Part shown: positions 1 through 5,865 of the stretch, piece after piece
Numbering within the stretch: position 1 is the stretch's first letter
How the letters are laid out: every line of letters begins with the position of its first letter
Source: DUZB01 sp964407525
GTDB lineage: Bacteria > Desulfobacterota > DSM-4660 > Desulfatiglandales > Desulfatiglandaceae
Reading direction: 5' to 3'
NCBI GenBank assembly: GCA_964407525.1
Contig: CAYOWC010000198.1
Span: forward strand, 1 to 9,322
DNA: 9,322 bases
The notes under the pieces: generated by a model
Told to the model about the DNA's origin: nothing
The model's database searches: none
The model's input: only the letters and a program-made list of their open reading frames with translations
Position numbers and translations under genes: made by a program

Positions 1-330
1 AACAAGAGAATATAGAGGCAATACTGTCGGAAAGTCAATAAATCAAGAACGTCCCTTTGTTTCACTTTGTTTCACTTCGTTTCATCGGCTGTTAAGAAGC
101 GGATTGAGGATCTAGAAATTTCTACCTTGAGAGGGTAGAAAAAACTCTTGAGAGATTTATAGAGGGAATGAAAGGGAAAATAATTTTTTGAAATTATTTC
201 AGGTCAGAAAGATTCAACTTCCCATTTGTACTTAATTTGTTTGATTGGTATGAGGATTTCGTTCCAATCGGCTCCCGATATAGAAAAAGTGCCATTCTGG
301 GTAGAAATAGGGTAGAAAAAGGGTCTTGAA
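1..330. other. gene-free stretch downstream of the tRNA 3' end
   Basis: I see no coding frame of useful length here. The stretch is AT-rich. It contains a triplicated 10-mer (56-85), a perfect 8-bp hairpin (119-126 pairing with 134-141, 7-base loop) and three copies of the word GGGTAGAAA (133-141, 300-308 with one base drift, 310-318). It lies just beyond the 3' end of a tRNA, a common place for integrated elements to start, but there is no integrase fragment and no second copy of the tRNA 3' end in the window. Confidence 0.6.
56..85. repeat. 10-base tandem repeat, three copies
   Basis: Three contiguous 10-base units begin at 56, 66 and 76. The first two are identical (TTTGTTTCAC) and the third differs at two positions. 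This is the only 10-base unit in the window; the other arrays use 6, 7 or 8 bases. Function is unknown. Confidence 0.8.
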
Positions 331-366
331 AAATAAAAAGGACCTAGCCAAAATGGCTAAGTCCTT
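331..366 (-). terminator. rho-independent terminator of tRNA-Glu
   Basis: On the minus strand a hairpin is formed by 361-366 pairing with 338-343 and 354-359 pairing with 345-350. It has a 3-base loop (351-353) and one internal mismatch (344/360). A T-rich tract follows (TTTTTATTT, read from 339 downward). It starts 9 bases past the encoded CCA of the tRNA, which fits a terminator for a monocistronic tRNA transcript. Confidence 0.85.
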
Positions 367-375
367 GATATAACT

Positions 376-453
376 TGGCGTCCCCAAGGGGATTCGAACC
401 CCTGTCGCAGGCGTGAAAGGCCTGTGTCCTGGACCTGACTAGACGATGGGGAC
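376..453 (-). tRNA. tRNA-Glu (anticodon UUC)
   Basis: Read on the minus strand, the 78 bases fold as a standard cloverleaf. The 7-bp acceptor stem (GTCCCCA with TGGGGAC) is followed by discriminator G and an encoded CCA at 376-378. The anticodon stem is CAGGC/GCCTG with loop CTTTCAC, which places TTC at positions 34-36 and so decodes GAA/GAG glutamate codons. The T-loop carries the usual GGTTCGAATCC. A terminator follows directly and a candidate promoter lies upstream, so the gene appears to be transcribed alone. The sequence shows no sign of disruption. Confidence 0.97.
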
Positions 454-572
454 GTTGTCGAAAAAAATGAAATTGACAGCGTATGGATGGTCACCGCCGA
501 GGCTAAAGCCTCAGATGCAGTCCTGTATTACTGTAATAAGAGTATAAACAGCAACTCTCTTTTAAAAAAGTA

Positions 573-601
573 TATATACAGTAGGAAAATTATAATGTCA
601 A
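573..601 (-). promoter_or_regulatory. candidate sigma70-type promoter for tRNA-Glu
   Basis: On the minus strand a perfect -35 box TTGACA (596-601) is followed after exactly 17 bases by TATATA (573-578) as -10, four of six matches to consensus. Transcription would start near 566 and give a leader of roughly 110 bases before the tRNA. A longer-spaced TATACT lies at 569-574. No better-placed promoter is visible closer to the tRNA. Confidence 0.5.
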
Positions 602-644
602 ATTAAAATCGTACGCAGTTATGAAAAAAATGAACTTTTTTTTT

Positions 645-692
645 GCTGATTAGTCCGTGGCTTTGCATCCTCCTACGGCTTATTTGCGATGA
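645..692 (-). promoter_or_regulatory. possible degenerate c-di-GMP-I (GEMM) riboswitch fragment
   Basis: The minus strand reads GCAAAT, then about 15 bases, then GATGCAAAGCCACGGACTAA. This closely resembles the conserved 5' two thirds of the GEMM-I aptamer (GCAAA, stem P1, ACGCAAAGCCACGG). The expected 3' part, a GGGTTGCC-like strand, is missing; the sequence runs into an A-tract instead. The first hairpin is also poor. It points away from maeB and lies upstream of the tRNA promoter, so it has no evident target gene. A decayed riboswitch or a chance match are both possible. Confidence 0.22.
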
Positions 693-735
693 TATCCTCC
701 TCCGAATTCTCTATGTATGTCTTTCATTCTCTTCC

Positions 736-764
736 TTGACAACACGCTAAGCATTGAGTACGAC
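736..764 (+). promoter_or_regulatory. weak candidate promoter for maeB
   Basis: A perfect TTGACA at 736-741 is followed after 17 bases by TACGAC (759-764), which matches only three of six positions of a -10 box. It would start transcription about 55 bases before the maeB ATG. A second TTGACA at 783-788 lies too close to the ribosome binding site to serve the gene. A short 5-bp hairpin (TGCGT/ACGCA, about 794-805) sits between the two. Confidence 0.28.
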
Positions 765-811
765 GTAAATATTCAACGAAGTTTGACACAATGTGCGTGA
801 ACGCATCTATT

Positions 812-817
812 AAGGAG
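812..817 (+). promoter_or_regulatory. ribosome binding site of maeB
   Basis: AAGGAG lies 8 bases before the ATG at 826. It fixes that codon as the start of the malic enzyme. Confidence 0.9.
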
Positions 818-825
818 TATGAAAC

Positions 826-3081
826 ATGTTATATGAAAAAGAGGCCCTTCGATATCATAGCGAACCACGGCCTGGAAAGATCGAAGTTATACCCAGCAAA
901 CCGTGCGTTACTCCCTACGATTTAAGCCTGGCTTATACGCCGGGAGTTTCTGTGCCCTGCCTCAAGATCCAGGAAAACGAGGACCTTTCCTTTGAATACA
1001 CCATTCGCGGAAATCTTGTTGGCGTGATTACCAATGGAAGTGCTGTCCTGGGACTTGGCAACATCGGGCCTGTTGCCAGTAAGCCGGTTATGGAAGGGAA
1101 GGGGGTCTTGTTTAAACGGTTTGCCGATCTGAATGTCTTTGATATAGAGGTAAATGCGGATGATCCGGATGAATTTATTGAGACCGTGAAACGTCTGGAG
1201 CCCACATTCGGGGGAATCAATCTGGAGGACATAAAGGCGCCCGAATGCTTTCATATTGAGGAACGCTTGATTTCTGAAATGAATATCCCAGTGTTTCACG
1301 ATGATCAACATGGAACGGCTATTATTTCAGGGGCCGCTCTTGTAAACGCCTGCAAACTTACGGGGCGGAATCTTGAAGATCTTCGGGTAGTTATTAACGG
1401 GGCTGGAGCCGCTGCTATAGCAAGCGCTAAAATGCAGGTACAGCTTGGTGTAAAAAGGGAGAATATACTTGTTCTCGATTCAAGAGGCGTTATTTACAAG
1501 GGCAGGGTGAAAGGAATGAATCGATACAAGGAATTATTCGCTACGGACAGCCCGTTGCGAACTCTTGAAGAGGCGGTAAAAGGGGCTGATATGCTCATGG
1601 GTCTGTCTGTAAAGGGAGCGTTCACTCCTGCCCATTTATCCCTGATGAATGAAAATCCGATCATATTTGCATTGGCTAATCCGGAACCTGAAATAGGGTA
1701 TGATGAAGCAAAAGCAGCGCGACCGGATGCGATTGTGGGTACGGGAAGGTCCGATTTCCCCAACCAGGTGAATAACGTACTCGGTTTCCCATTTATTTTC
1801 AGAGGAGCCCTGGACGTGCGGGCTGAAGCTATCAATGAAGAGATGAAAATCGCGGCCGTGCATGCGCTCGCGGACTTGACCCGTGAAGATGTGCCTGATT
1901 CGGTGATAAGGGCGTATGGGGGGAAACCTATTCAGTTCGGTCCTGAGTATATTATTCCAAAACCTCTGGATTCGCGGGTACTACTTAAAGTGGCGCCCGC
2001 AGTGGCCAACGCCGCCATAAAAAGCGGGGTTGCGAGAAAAGGAATTCCCAGTCAGCAGGGGTATGTTCAGGCTTTGGAAGCGATGCTGGGTCCTGAACGT
2101 GAAATCATGAGGAAGATCATTATTCGCGCCCAGCAGGATCCCAGAAGTATTGTCCTGCCCGAAGGCAATGATCCCGTGATTCTGCGCGCCGCCCACCAGG
2201 TGGCTGCAGATGGTATTGCGAGACCATGGTTGTTAGGAAATAGACGAGAAATCGAGTTATTAGCGGAAAAGCTTCATATATCGCTTGAAGGAATAGAAAT
2301 CCTTGATAATGTGGAAAGTCCCCTGTTTGAGCAGTTCTCCGAAAAACTGTTTGAAATGCGGGCACGCAAGGGCTGGTCGATGGATGAGACAAGGCGGCAG
2401 CTTCGCAGCAGATATGTCTTCGGAGCTATGATGGTTCACGAAGGGATTGTGGATGGGCAGGTTCACGGAATAGGGCGTTATTATCCAGATGCCATACGAC
2501 CAGTTCTGCAGGTTATCCCAAGGAAAACCGGTGTATCGAAAGTTTCAGGGGTTTATCTCATGGTGTTCCGGGAACGTACCCTTCTTTTTGCCGATGCCAC
2601 GGTAAATTTTAACCCCAGCGCGCAGGAACTGGCTGAAATCGCCATACAGACCGCTGAAATGGCTGAGTTTTTTGATATAAAACCCCGTGTCGCCATGCTT
2701 TCCTATTCCAATTTCGGCAGTTCGGTTCATCCTGAGGCAGTGCGTGTGAAGGAGGCGGTTGATATTGTCCGCCGACAGAATCCGAGCCTGATTATTGACG
2801 GTGAAATGCAGGCGGATACTGCAGTTACGGAGACTATTCTTCAGAAAGACTTTCCTTTCAACCAACTTGGCGGCTCTGCCAATGTCCTCATCTTTCCGAA
2901 TCTCAGCGCGGGCAATATTGCGTACAAGCTTCTTGAGCGCTTAGGGGGCGCTAAGGTGGTCGGCCCTCTCCTGATGGGAATCGGCAGGCCTTTTAACGTT
3001 CTCCACAGGGGAGCCGACATGGAAAATGTGGTGAACGTCATTGCCGTTACCGTCACCCAGGCGCAGAGTTGGGGCAATTAG
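826..3081 (+). CDS. maeB: NADP-type malic enzyme with C-terminal phosphotransacetylase-like domain
   Basis: This 751-residue protein has the full MaeB architecture (about 760 residues in enterobacteria). It should oxidatively decarboxylate malate to pyruvate in the cytoplasm, giving NADPH. The malic N-domain shows YTPGV (37-41) with Tyr-37, TNGSAVLGLGNIGP (69-82), and Lys-92 in MEGKGVLFK. Metal-site acids are in NLEDI (Glu-134, Asp-135) and HDDQHGT (Asp-159, Asp-160). The nucleotide-binding loop NGAGAAA starts at 191. From about residue 430 to the end it resembles phosphotransacetylase (LPEGND; ANVLIFPNLSAGNIAYKL). At the place where active Pta enzymes carry an SRG...D signature it has His-727, Arg-728 and Asn-734, so this part is probably a non-catalytic acetyl-CoA-sensing domain, as known for MaeB. 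The start is set by AAGGAG. The gene stands alone and converges on the next gene. NADP rather than NAD use is inferred from the family. Confidence 0.96.
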   Translation: MLYEKEALRYHSEPRPGKIEVIPSKPCVTPYDLSLAYTPGVSVPCLKIQENEDLSFEYTIRGNLVGVITNGSAVLGLGNIGPVASKPVMEGKGVLFKRFADLNVFDIEVNADDPDEFIETVKRLEPTFGGINLEDIKAPECFHIEERLISEMNIPVFHDDQHGTAIISGAALVNACKLTGRNLEDLRVVINGAGAAAIASAKMQVQLGVKRENILVLDSRGVIYKGRVKGMNRYKELFATDSPLRTLEEAVKGADMLMGLSVKGAFTPAHLSLMNENPIIFALANPEPEIGYDEAKAARPDAIVGTGRSDFPNQVNNVLGFPFIFRGALDVRAEAINEEMKIAAVHALADLTREDVPDSVIRAYGGKPIQFGPEYIIPKPLDSRVLLKVAPAVANAAIKSGVARKGIPSQQGYVQALEAMLGPEREIMRKIIIRAQQDPRSIVLPEGNDPVILRAAHQVAADGIARPWLLGNRREIELLAEKLHISLEGIEILDNVESPLFEQFSEKLFEMRARKGWSMDETRRQLRSRYVFGAMMVHEGIVDGQVHGIGRYYPDAIRPVLQVIPRKTGVSKVSGVYLMVFRERTLLFADATVNFNPSAQELAEIAIQTAEMAEFFDIKPRVAMLSYSNFGSSVHPEAVRVKEAVDIVRRQNPSLIIDGEMQADTAVTETILQKDFPFNQLGGSANVLIFPNLSAGNIAYKLLERLGGAKVVGPLLMGIGRPFNVLHRGADMENVVNVIAVTVTQAQSWGN

Positions 3082-3299
3082 TCCTTCCGGGGCCACTCAA
3101 CGCTGTCCTGTTCTTCGGAAAAGTAACAGAACCTGTCCCAATTGAATTCCTTGAATGAGACCGGACAGCGAAGTTTTACTTTGTGTTCGGTCACATCAAG
3201 GACTTCCCAGTCTCCACCGCGAGGTCCTCCGTCAATATGTATTTTTTGCCCTGCCTCAAATGGGAAAGGCTTAAATACGATAACTTTATGTGTTGCCAT
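3078..3299 (-). CDS. small protein of unknown function
   Basis: This encodes 73 residues and I do not recognise a named family. It is probably real: a perfect AGGAGG (3309-3314) stands 9 bases before the ATG, and the protein has a sensible composition of alternating charged and hydrophobic residues. Conserved-looking features are a Gly-rich turn (IDGGPRGGDWEVLDV, 22-36), the segment KLRCPVSFKEF and an aromatic stretch WDRFCYF. The pattern of short beta strands suggests a small beta-barrel fold, which is inference. There is no signal peptide and no membrane segment, so it is likely cytoplasmic. Two cysteines are well separated and do not form a zinc motif. Its stop overlaps the maeB stop region by four bases on the opposite strand, with no terminator hairpin between them. 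Its upstream region carries a heptamer repeat array (3323-3350) only 9 bases beyond the ribosome binding site. Confidence 0.75.
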   Translation of the reverse strand: MATHKVIVFKPFPFEAGQKIHIDGGPRGGDWEVLDVTEHKVKLRCPVSFKEFNWDRFCYFSEEQDSVEWPRKD

Positions 3300-3322
3300 G
3301 GTTATATGCCTCCTGTGAAATT

Positions 3323-3350
3323 GAGAATTGAAAAGTGAGAATTGAAAATT
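3323..3350. repeat. heptamer array (GAGAATT/GAAAAGT type), four units
   Basis: Four contiguous 7-base units begin at 3323, 3330, 3337 and 3344. Units 1 and 3 are identical (GAGAATT); units 2 and 4 (GAAAAGT, GAAAATT) are variants. It lies in the leader of the small minus-strand gene at 3078-3299. Confidence 0.8.
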
Positions 3351-3451
3351 GCGCGAGCTCCAGGGAATGACCCTGTTAAGGTTTTAAAAAAGGGGCTCAT
3401 CGGATTAACGTGATATTTTCATCAATTCACGAATAGACAATGCTCAGATTC

Positions 3452-3472
3452 CAGGTGTCAGGTGTCAGGAAA
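3452..3472. repeat. heptamer array (CAGGTGT type), three units
   Basis: Units CAGGTGT, CAGGTGT and CAGGAAA begin at 3452, 3459 and 3466. The array is the inverted partner of the one at 3566-3590. It is also enclosed by a short CCAGGT/ACCTGG pair (3451-3456 with 3475-3480). Confidence 0.8.
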
Positions 3473-3565
3473 AGACCTGGCTGCATTCATCCTATTCAAC
3501 TTAATAACCAATAGTTATAGTTATTAGAACCAGAAAATTAGGAATCCCGCTGCGGCGGGACTGAA

Positions 3566-3590
3566 ACCTGACACCCGAAACCTGACACCT
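3566..3590. repeat. heptamer array (ACCTGAC type), three and a half units
   Basis: Units ACCTGAC, ACCCGAA and ACCTGAC start at 3566, 3573 and 3580, followed by ACCT. These are the reverse complement of the 3452 array type, and a related array recurs at 4153-4187, so this family is present at least three times in one spacer. Confidence 0.8.
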
Positions 3591-3741
3591 CAGTTTCCGA
3601 AAAAGGGATTCTTCACGTTAATCCGCATAGAACCATAAAAGGTTAACACCTTAACTCCAAATAGGGCGCTAACCCCTCCGATTCCATAAACCCTGAAACG
3701 AAAAATGTAAACTCTTTTTGGCATTGCGCGGTTTAAAATTT

Positions 3742-3776
3742 CAGTAGGCAGTAAGCAGTAGGTAGTAGGCAGTCCC
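3742..3776. repeat. heptamer array (CAGTAGG type), five units
   Basis: Five 7-base units begin at 3742, 3749, 3756, 3763 and 3770: CAGTAGG, CAGTAAG, CAGTAGG, TAGTAGG and CAGTCCC. Point variants within units keep the 7-base phase exactly. A short minus-strand frame runs through it, but it is repetitive and is not called as a gene. Confidence 0.85.
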
Positions 3777-3874
3777 ACCCATCGGATTCCCTCAAAGACC
3801 TACCGCAAAACCCAAAACTTTCTGCGCTGATTTGCCTCCCGCTTAAAAGCTGGAAGGCTGTGTGAAACAATTGA

Positions 3875-4087
3875 GTTCAAGGTTCAAAGGCTCGGATTGC
3901 CGGTTTCTATCCCTGTGTGACTGGCATCTTGCCACGACTGGCTGTGCATGAGGCAGGAGTCGATAGTCTGAAGGACCCGAAAAATCGCGGCTGGAACCCG
4001 CTCACACAGAAAACTGCCATAGATCCCGGAAGTTTCTTCCTCTCGATCAGACGGATCATTTTTCTGGCAGAGGCGGCACTCGTATGA
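3875..4087. other. unassigned block open on both strands, no start codon
   Basis: The long spacer between 3300 and 4279 has no convincing gene. Within it, this block is stop-free for about 70 codons on the plus strand (3875 to the TGA at 4085-4087), and one minus-strand frame is open over nearly the same stretch. Neither frame has an ATG or a ribosome binding site; the plus frame has only a GTG at 3917. The plus translation ends in a basic-hydrophobic tail. It might be a gene remnant or part of a dispersed repeat. The word CTGTGTGA occurs at 3858 and 3912, with its complement at 4002. Confidence 0.25.
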
Positions 4088-4141
4088 ACTTCAATTGAAA
4101 ACTGGAAATTTGTCTAAGATCCCGTCTTCAACGGGGAAACT

Positions 4142-4187
4142 GGGTGTCTCAGACCTGACACCCGAAACCTAAAACCTGAAACCTGTC
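4142..4187. repeat. hairpin plus ACCTGAC-type heptamer array
   Basis: A 7-bp hairpin (GGGTGTC at 4142-4148, GACACCC at 4157-4163) runs into five 7-base units that start at 4153, 4160, 4167, 4174 and 4181 (ACCTGAC, ACCCGAA, ACCTAAA, ACCTGAA, ACCTGTC). It matches the arrangement at 3566-3590. A (GTCT)n-like run follows at about 4197-4215. Confidence 0.8.
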
Positions 4188-4279
4188 GTTCTCTGCGTCT
4201 GTCTGTCTGGGTCTGCGGCTAATTTCATGGGATTTTGCCGTGTTTTTCTGGACCTCAGTGACGTTCCCTAAGGGGTGGA

Positions 4280-5554
4280 ATGCTCAAGAAATTCAGTCTA
4301 TATGGGTTTTTGAAAAACCAGCAGTATTACGAGTACTTCCTGTTGCTTGCTTTCAGGCAGATGGGATTGTCTTATTTTGTTATTGGACTCCTTATTGCCT
4401 TCCGTGAAATTATGATCAATCTGATGGAAGTACCCAGTGGGGCCATTGCTGATCTCAGCGGGCGCCGAAGGGCCATGATCTTCAGCTTTTCAGCGTACAT
4501 TGTCAGCTTTGGTATTTTCGGTCTTTCCGGAACGGCTTCCTTGAAGGGAGGGCTGCATCAAAACTCCTTGATTCTTCTCCTGATGCTGGCGATGTTTTTC
4601 TTCGCCATTGGAGAAGCTTTTCGAAGCGGGACCCATAAGTCGATCATATTTATGTGGCTGGAGATACACGGCCTGAGAAACGAACGGACCCGCGTTTATG
4701 GATATACCCGTTCGTGGAGCAAGATCGGATCAGCCGTTTCCGTTTTGCTGGCGTGCATCTTTGTCTTTGCAACCAGCAACTTCATCGACGTTTTCTTTTT
4801 TGCCATCATACCTTATGTCTTGAACATCATTAATCTGGCAAGCTATCCGAGGGAGTTGGATGGGAAGGTGGTAGACAAGCTCTCGATAAAACAAATGTTC
4901 AAGCATCTCAAAGATACGCTGGTGATTTCATTTAAAAGGCCAACCCTGAAAAGACTTATCCTGGAGTCCATGGGGTTCGAAGGGTTTTTCAAGGCTTCTA
5001 AAGATTACCTGCAACCTATCCTCAAATCCGCAGCTTTTCCGATTACGGCTTTTCTCTTTTCCGGGATGGAATTGACTGATGAACAAAAATCCGTTTTTCT
5101 TATTGGGCCTGTATTTTTTGTTCTATTTCTTTTATCGGCTGCTGCCAGCAGAAATGCTTACAGACTGGTAGAAAAAAAGGGAGAAGAGGAAAATGCCGCG
5201 CGGTTCCTGTGGGGGATAACCGTGCTGGTCAGCCTTATGCTTTTACCCGCTATGTTTTTCGGATTCTATGTGGGTATGATTGTCGGGTTTGTAGCCCTTT
5301 ACATTCTACAGAATATTTGGAGACCGGTCCTGATCAGCCGGTTTAACGCCAGCACAGATAATTTCCAAGGGGCTACCGTCCTTTCTCTGGAATCCCAGGC
5401 CAAGAGTGTTTCCACCATGCTCATTGCCCCGTTTCTCGGATTGGCCATTGACCTTGCACGGCAACATGGTATTGGGGTAAGCGAATTCTGGCCGGTAGGC
5501 ATTCTTGGCCTTGGTATTGGCTTAGGATTTTTTCTAACGGCGAAAAGGCGCTGA
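4280..5554 (+). CDS. major facilitator superfamily transporter
   Basis: This 424-residue inner-membrane protein has about 11-12 hydrophobic segments, the usual size for a 12-helix MFS carrier. The loop between helices 2 and 3 carries the family signature GAIADLSGRRR (54-64), which matches motif A (G-x-x-x-D-x-x-G-R-R/K). A second signature-like stretch, GEAFRSGTHKSIIFMWL, lies in helices 4-5. The segment near residue 200 (DKLSIKQMFKHLKDTL) is the charged central loop between the two six-helix halves. The substrate cannot be read from sequence; MFS proteins of this kind include drug and small-metabolite exporters. AAGGGG (4270-4275) lies only 4 bases before the ATG, a slightly tight but usable site. 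The gene is single, preceded by a repeat-rich 980-base spacer and convergent with the UDG-like gene. No cognate regulator is adjacent. Confidence 0.92.
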   Translation: MLKKFSLYGFLKNQQYYEYFLLLAFRQMGLSYFVIGLLIAFREIMINLMEVPSGAIADLSGRRRAMIFSFSAYIVSFGIFGLSGTASLKGGLHQNSLILLLMLAMFFFAIGEAFRSGTHKSIIFMWLEIHGLRNERTRVYGYTRSWSKIGSAVSVLLACIFVFATSNFIDVFFFAIIPYVLNIINLASYPRELDGKVVDKLSIKQMFKHLKDTLVISFKRPTLKRLILESMGFEGFFKASKDYLQPILKSAAFPITAFLFSGMELTDEQKSVFLIGPVFFVLFLLSAAASRNAYRLVEKKGEEENAARFLWGITVLVSLMLLPAMFFGFYVGMIVGFVALYILQNIWRPVLISRFNASTDNFQGATVLSLESQAKSVSTMLIAPFLGLAIDLARQHGIGVSEFWPVGILGLGIGLGFFLTAKRR

Positions 5555-5575
5555 AAGAATCCCGTTGTCTTTTTT

Positions 5576-5597
5576 TCTCGCGCAGAGACGCAGAGAC
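5576..5597. repeat. left arm of a 22-bp inverted repeat; octamer array CGCAGAGA
   Basis: This arm pairs with 5836-5857 with 20 of 22 bases complementary. It overlaps a tandem octamer array whose units CGCAGAGA, CGCAGAGA and CGCAGGGA begin at 5581, 5589 and 5597. It starts 22 bases after the stop of the MFS gene, right after a run of seven or more T. Confidence 0.8.
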
Positions 5598-5619
5598 GCA
5601 GGGAATGACATCTTTCTTG

Positions 5620-5641
5620 TTCCCATGCTCCAGCGTGGGAA
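5620..5641. repeat. REP-like hairpin
   Basis: TTCCCATGC (5620-5628) and GCGTGGGAA (5633-5641) form a 9-bp stem, one pair being G-T, closed by loop TCCA. Hairpins of this type (CCCA-GC-TCCA-GC-TGGG) are familiar to me as dispersed palindromes in proteobacterial spacers. It lies midway between two convergent genes. Confidence 0.7.
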
Positions 5642-5694
5642 TGCGTAATGCGGGCTTGGTATTAACGTCGGTCATTAGAGTTGTTTTCTTACTC

Positions 5695-5718
5695 ATAATC
5701 CTAATCGTAATCATAATC
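5695..5718. repeat. hexamer array (NTAATC), four units
   Basis: ATAATC, CTAATC, GTAATC and ATAATC start at 5695, 5701, 5707 and 5713. Only the first base of each unit varies. The array is within the convergent spacer 5555-5865. Confidence 0.85.
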
Positions 5719-5835
5719 AAAGAGTTCTGGAATTGGTTCGAGGGAGTATGATTACGAACTGTCGAACGTATTTTTAGATGATCGCATCAAGTGGGCGAAG
5801 TTAGAACCAAGCTCAGTAATGCCTTTTTCCTCAGT

Positions 5836-5857
5836 GTCTTTGCGTCTCCGCGCGAGA
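5836..5857. repeat. right arm of the 22-bp inverted repeat
   Basis: This is the reverse complement of 5576-5597 with two mismatches. It ends 8 bases before the last base of the UDG-like gene's stop codon on the minus strand. The two arms therefore enclose almost the whole spacer between the two convergent genes. Confidence 0.8.
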
Positions 5858-5865
5858 TACCTCTT

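Larger units (their letters stand above)
454..735. other. AT-rich leader region between tRNA-Glu and maeB
   Basis: No gene is visible. On the minus strand the stretch holds the probable tRNA leader, with a perfect 6-bp hairpin at 499-512 (GAGGCT/AGCCTC), and a candidate promoter (573-601). Further from the tRNA is a riboswitch-like fragment (645-692). An A-run followed by a T-run at 624-644 can also pair. Positions 541-640 are very AT-rich, as expected of a promoter region. Confidence 0.5.
3401..3625. repeat. 225-bp element with perfect 13-bp terminal inverted repeats (MITE-like candidate)
   Basis: The ends CGGATTAACGTGA (3401-3413) and TCACGTTAATCCG (3613-3625) are exact reverse complements, and both are flanked outward by CAT (3398-3400 and 3626-3628), a possible 3-bp target duplication. 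Further inverted pairs are nested inside: the heptamer arrays at 3452-3472 and 3566-3590, which share a 10-bp complementary core; TAATAAC/GTTATTA at 3502-3508 and 3520-3526; and the hairpin TCCCGC/GCGGGA at 3545-3560. There is no coding frame inside. The structure is that of a non-autonomous palindromic element, but no second copy and no transposase are in the window. Confidence 0.5.

Noticed and set aside
376..453. tRNA-Glu as an integration (att) site
   Set aside because: No second copy of the tRNA 3' end and no integrase gene is present in the window.
608..673. 21-codon minus-strand frame after GGAGG at the riboswitch-like fragment
   Set aside because: The GGAGG abuts the ATG with no spacing and the frame runs through A and T tracts; it is unlikely to be translated.
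3590..3778. 62-codon minus-strand frame in the long spacer
   Set aside because: Its first part is the translation of the CAGTAGG heptamer array and its tail overlaps the inverted repeat end; there is no ribosome binding site.
3323..4187. CRISPR array
   Set aside because: Repeat units are only 7 bases and contiguous, with no unique spacers of constant length and no cas genes.
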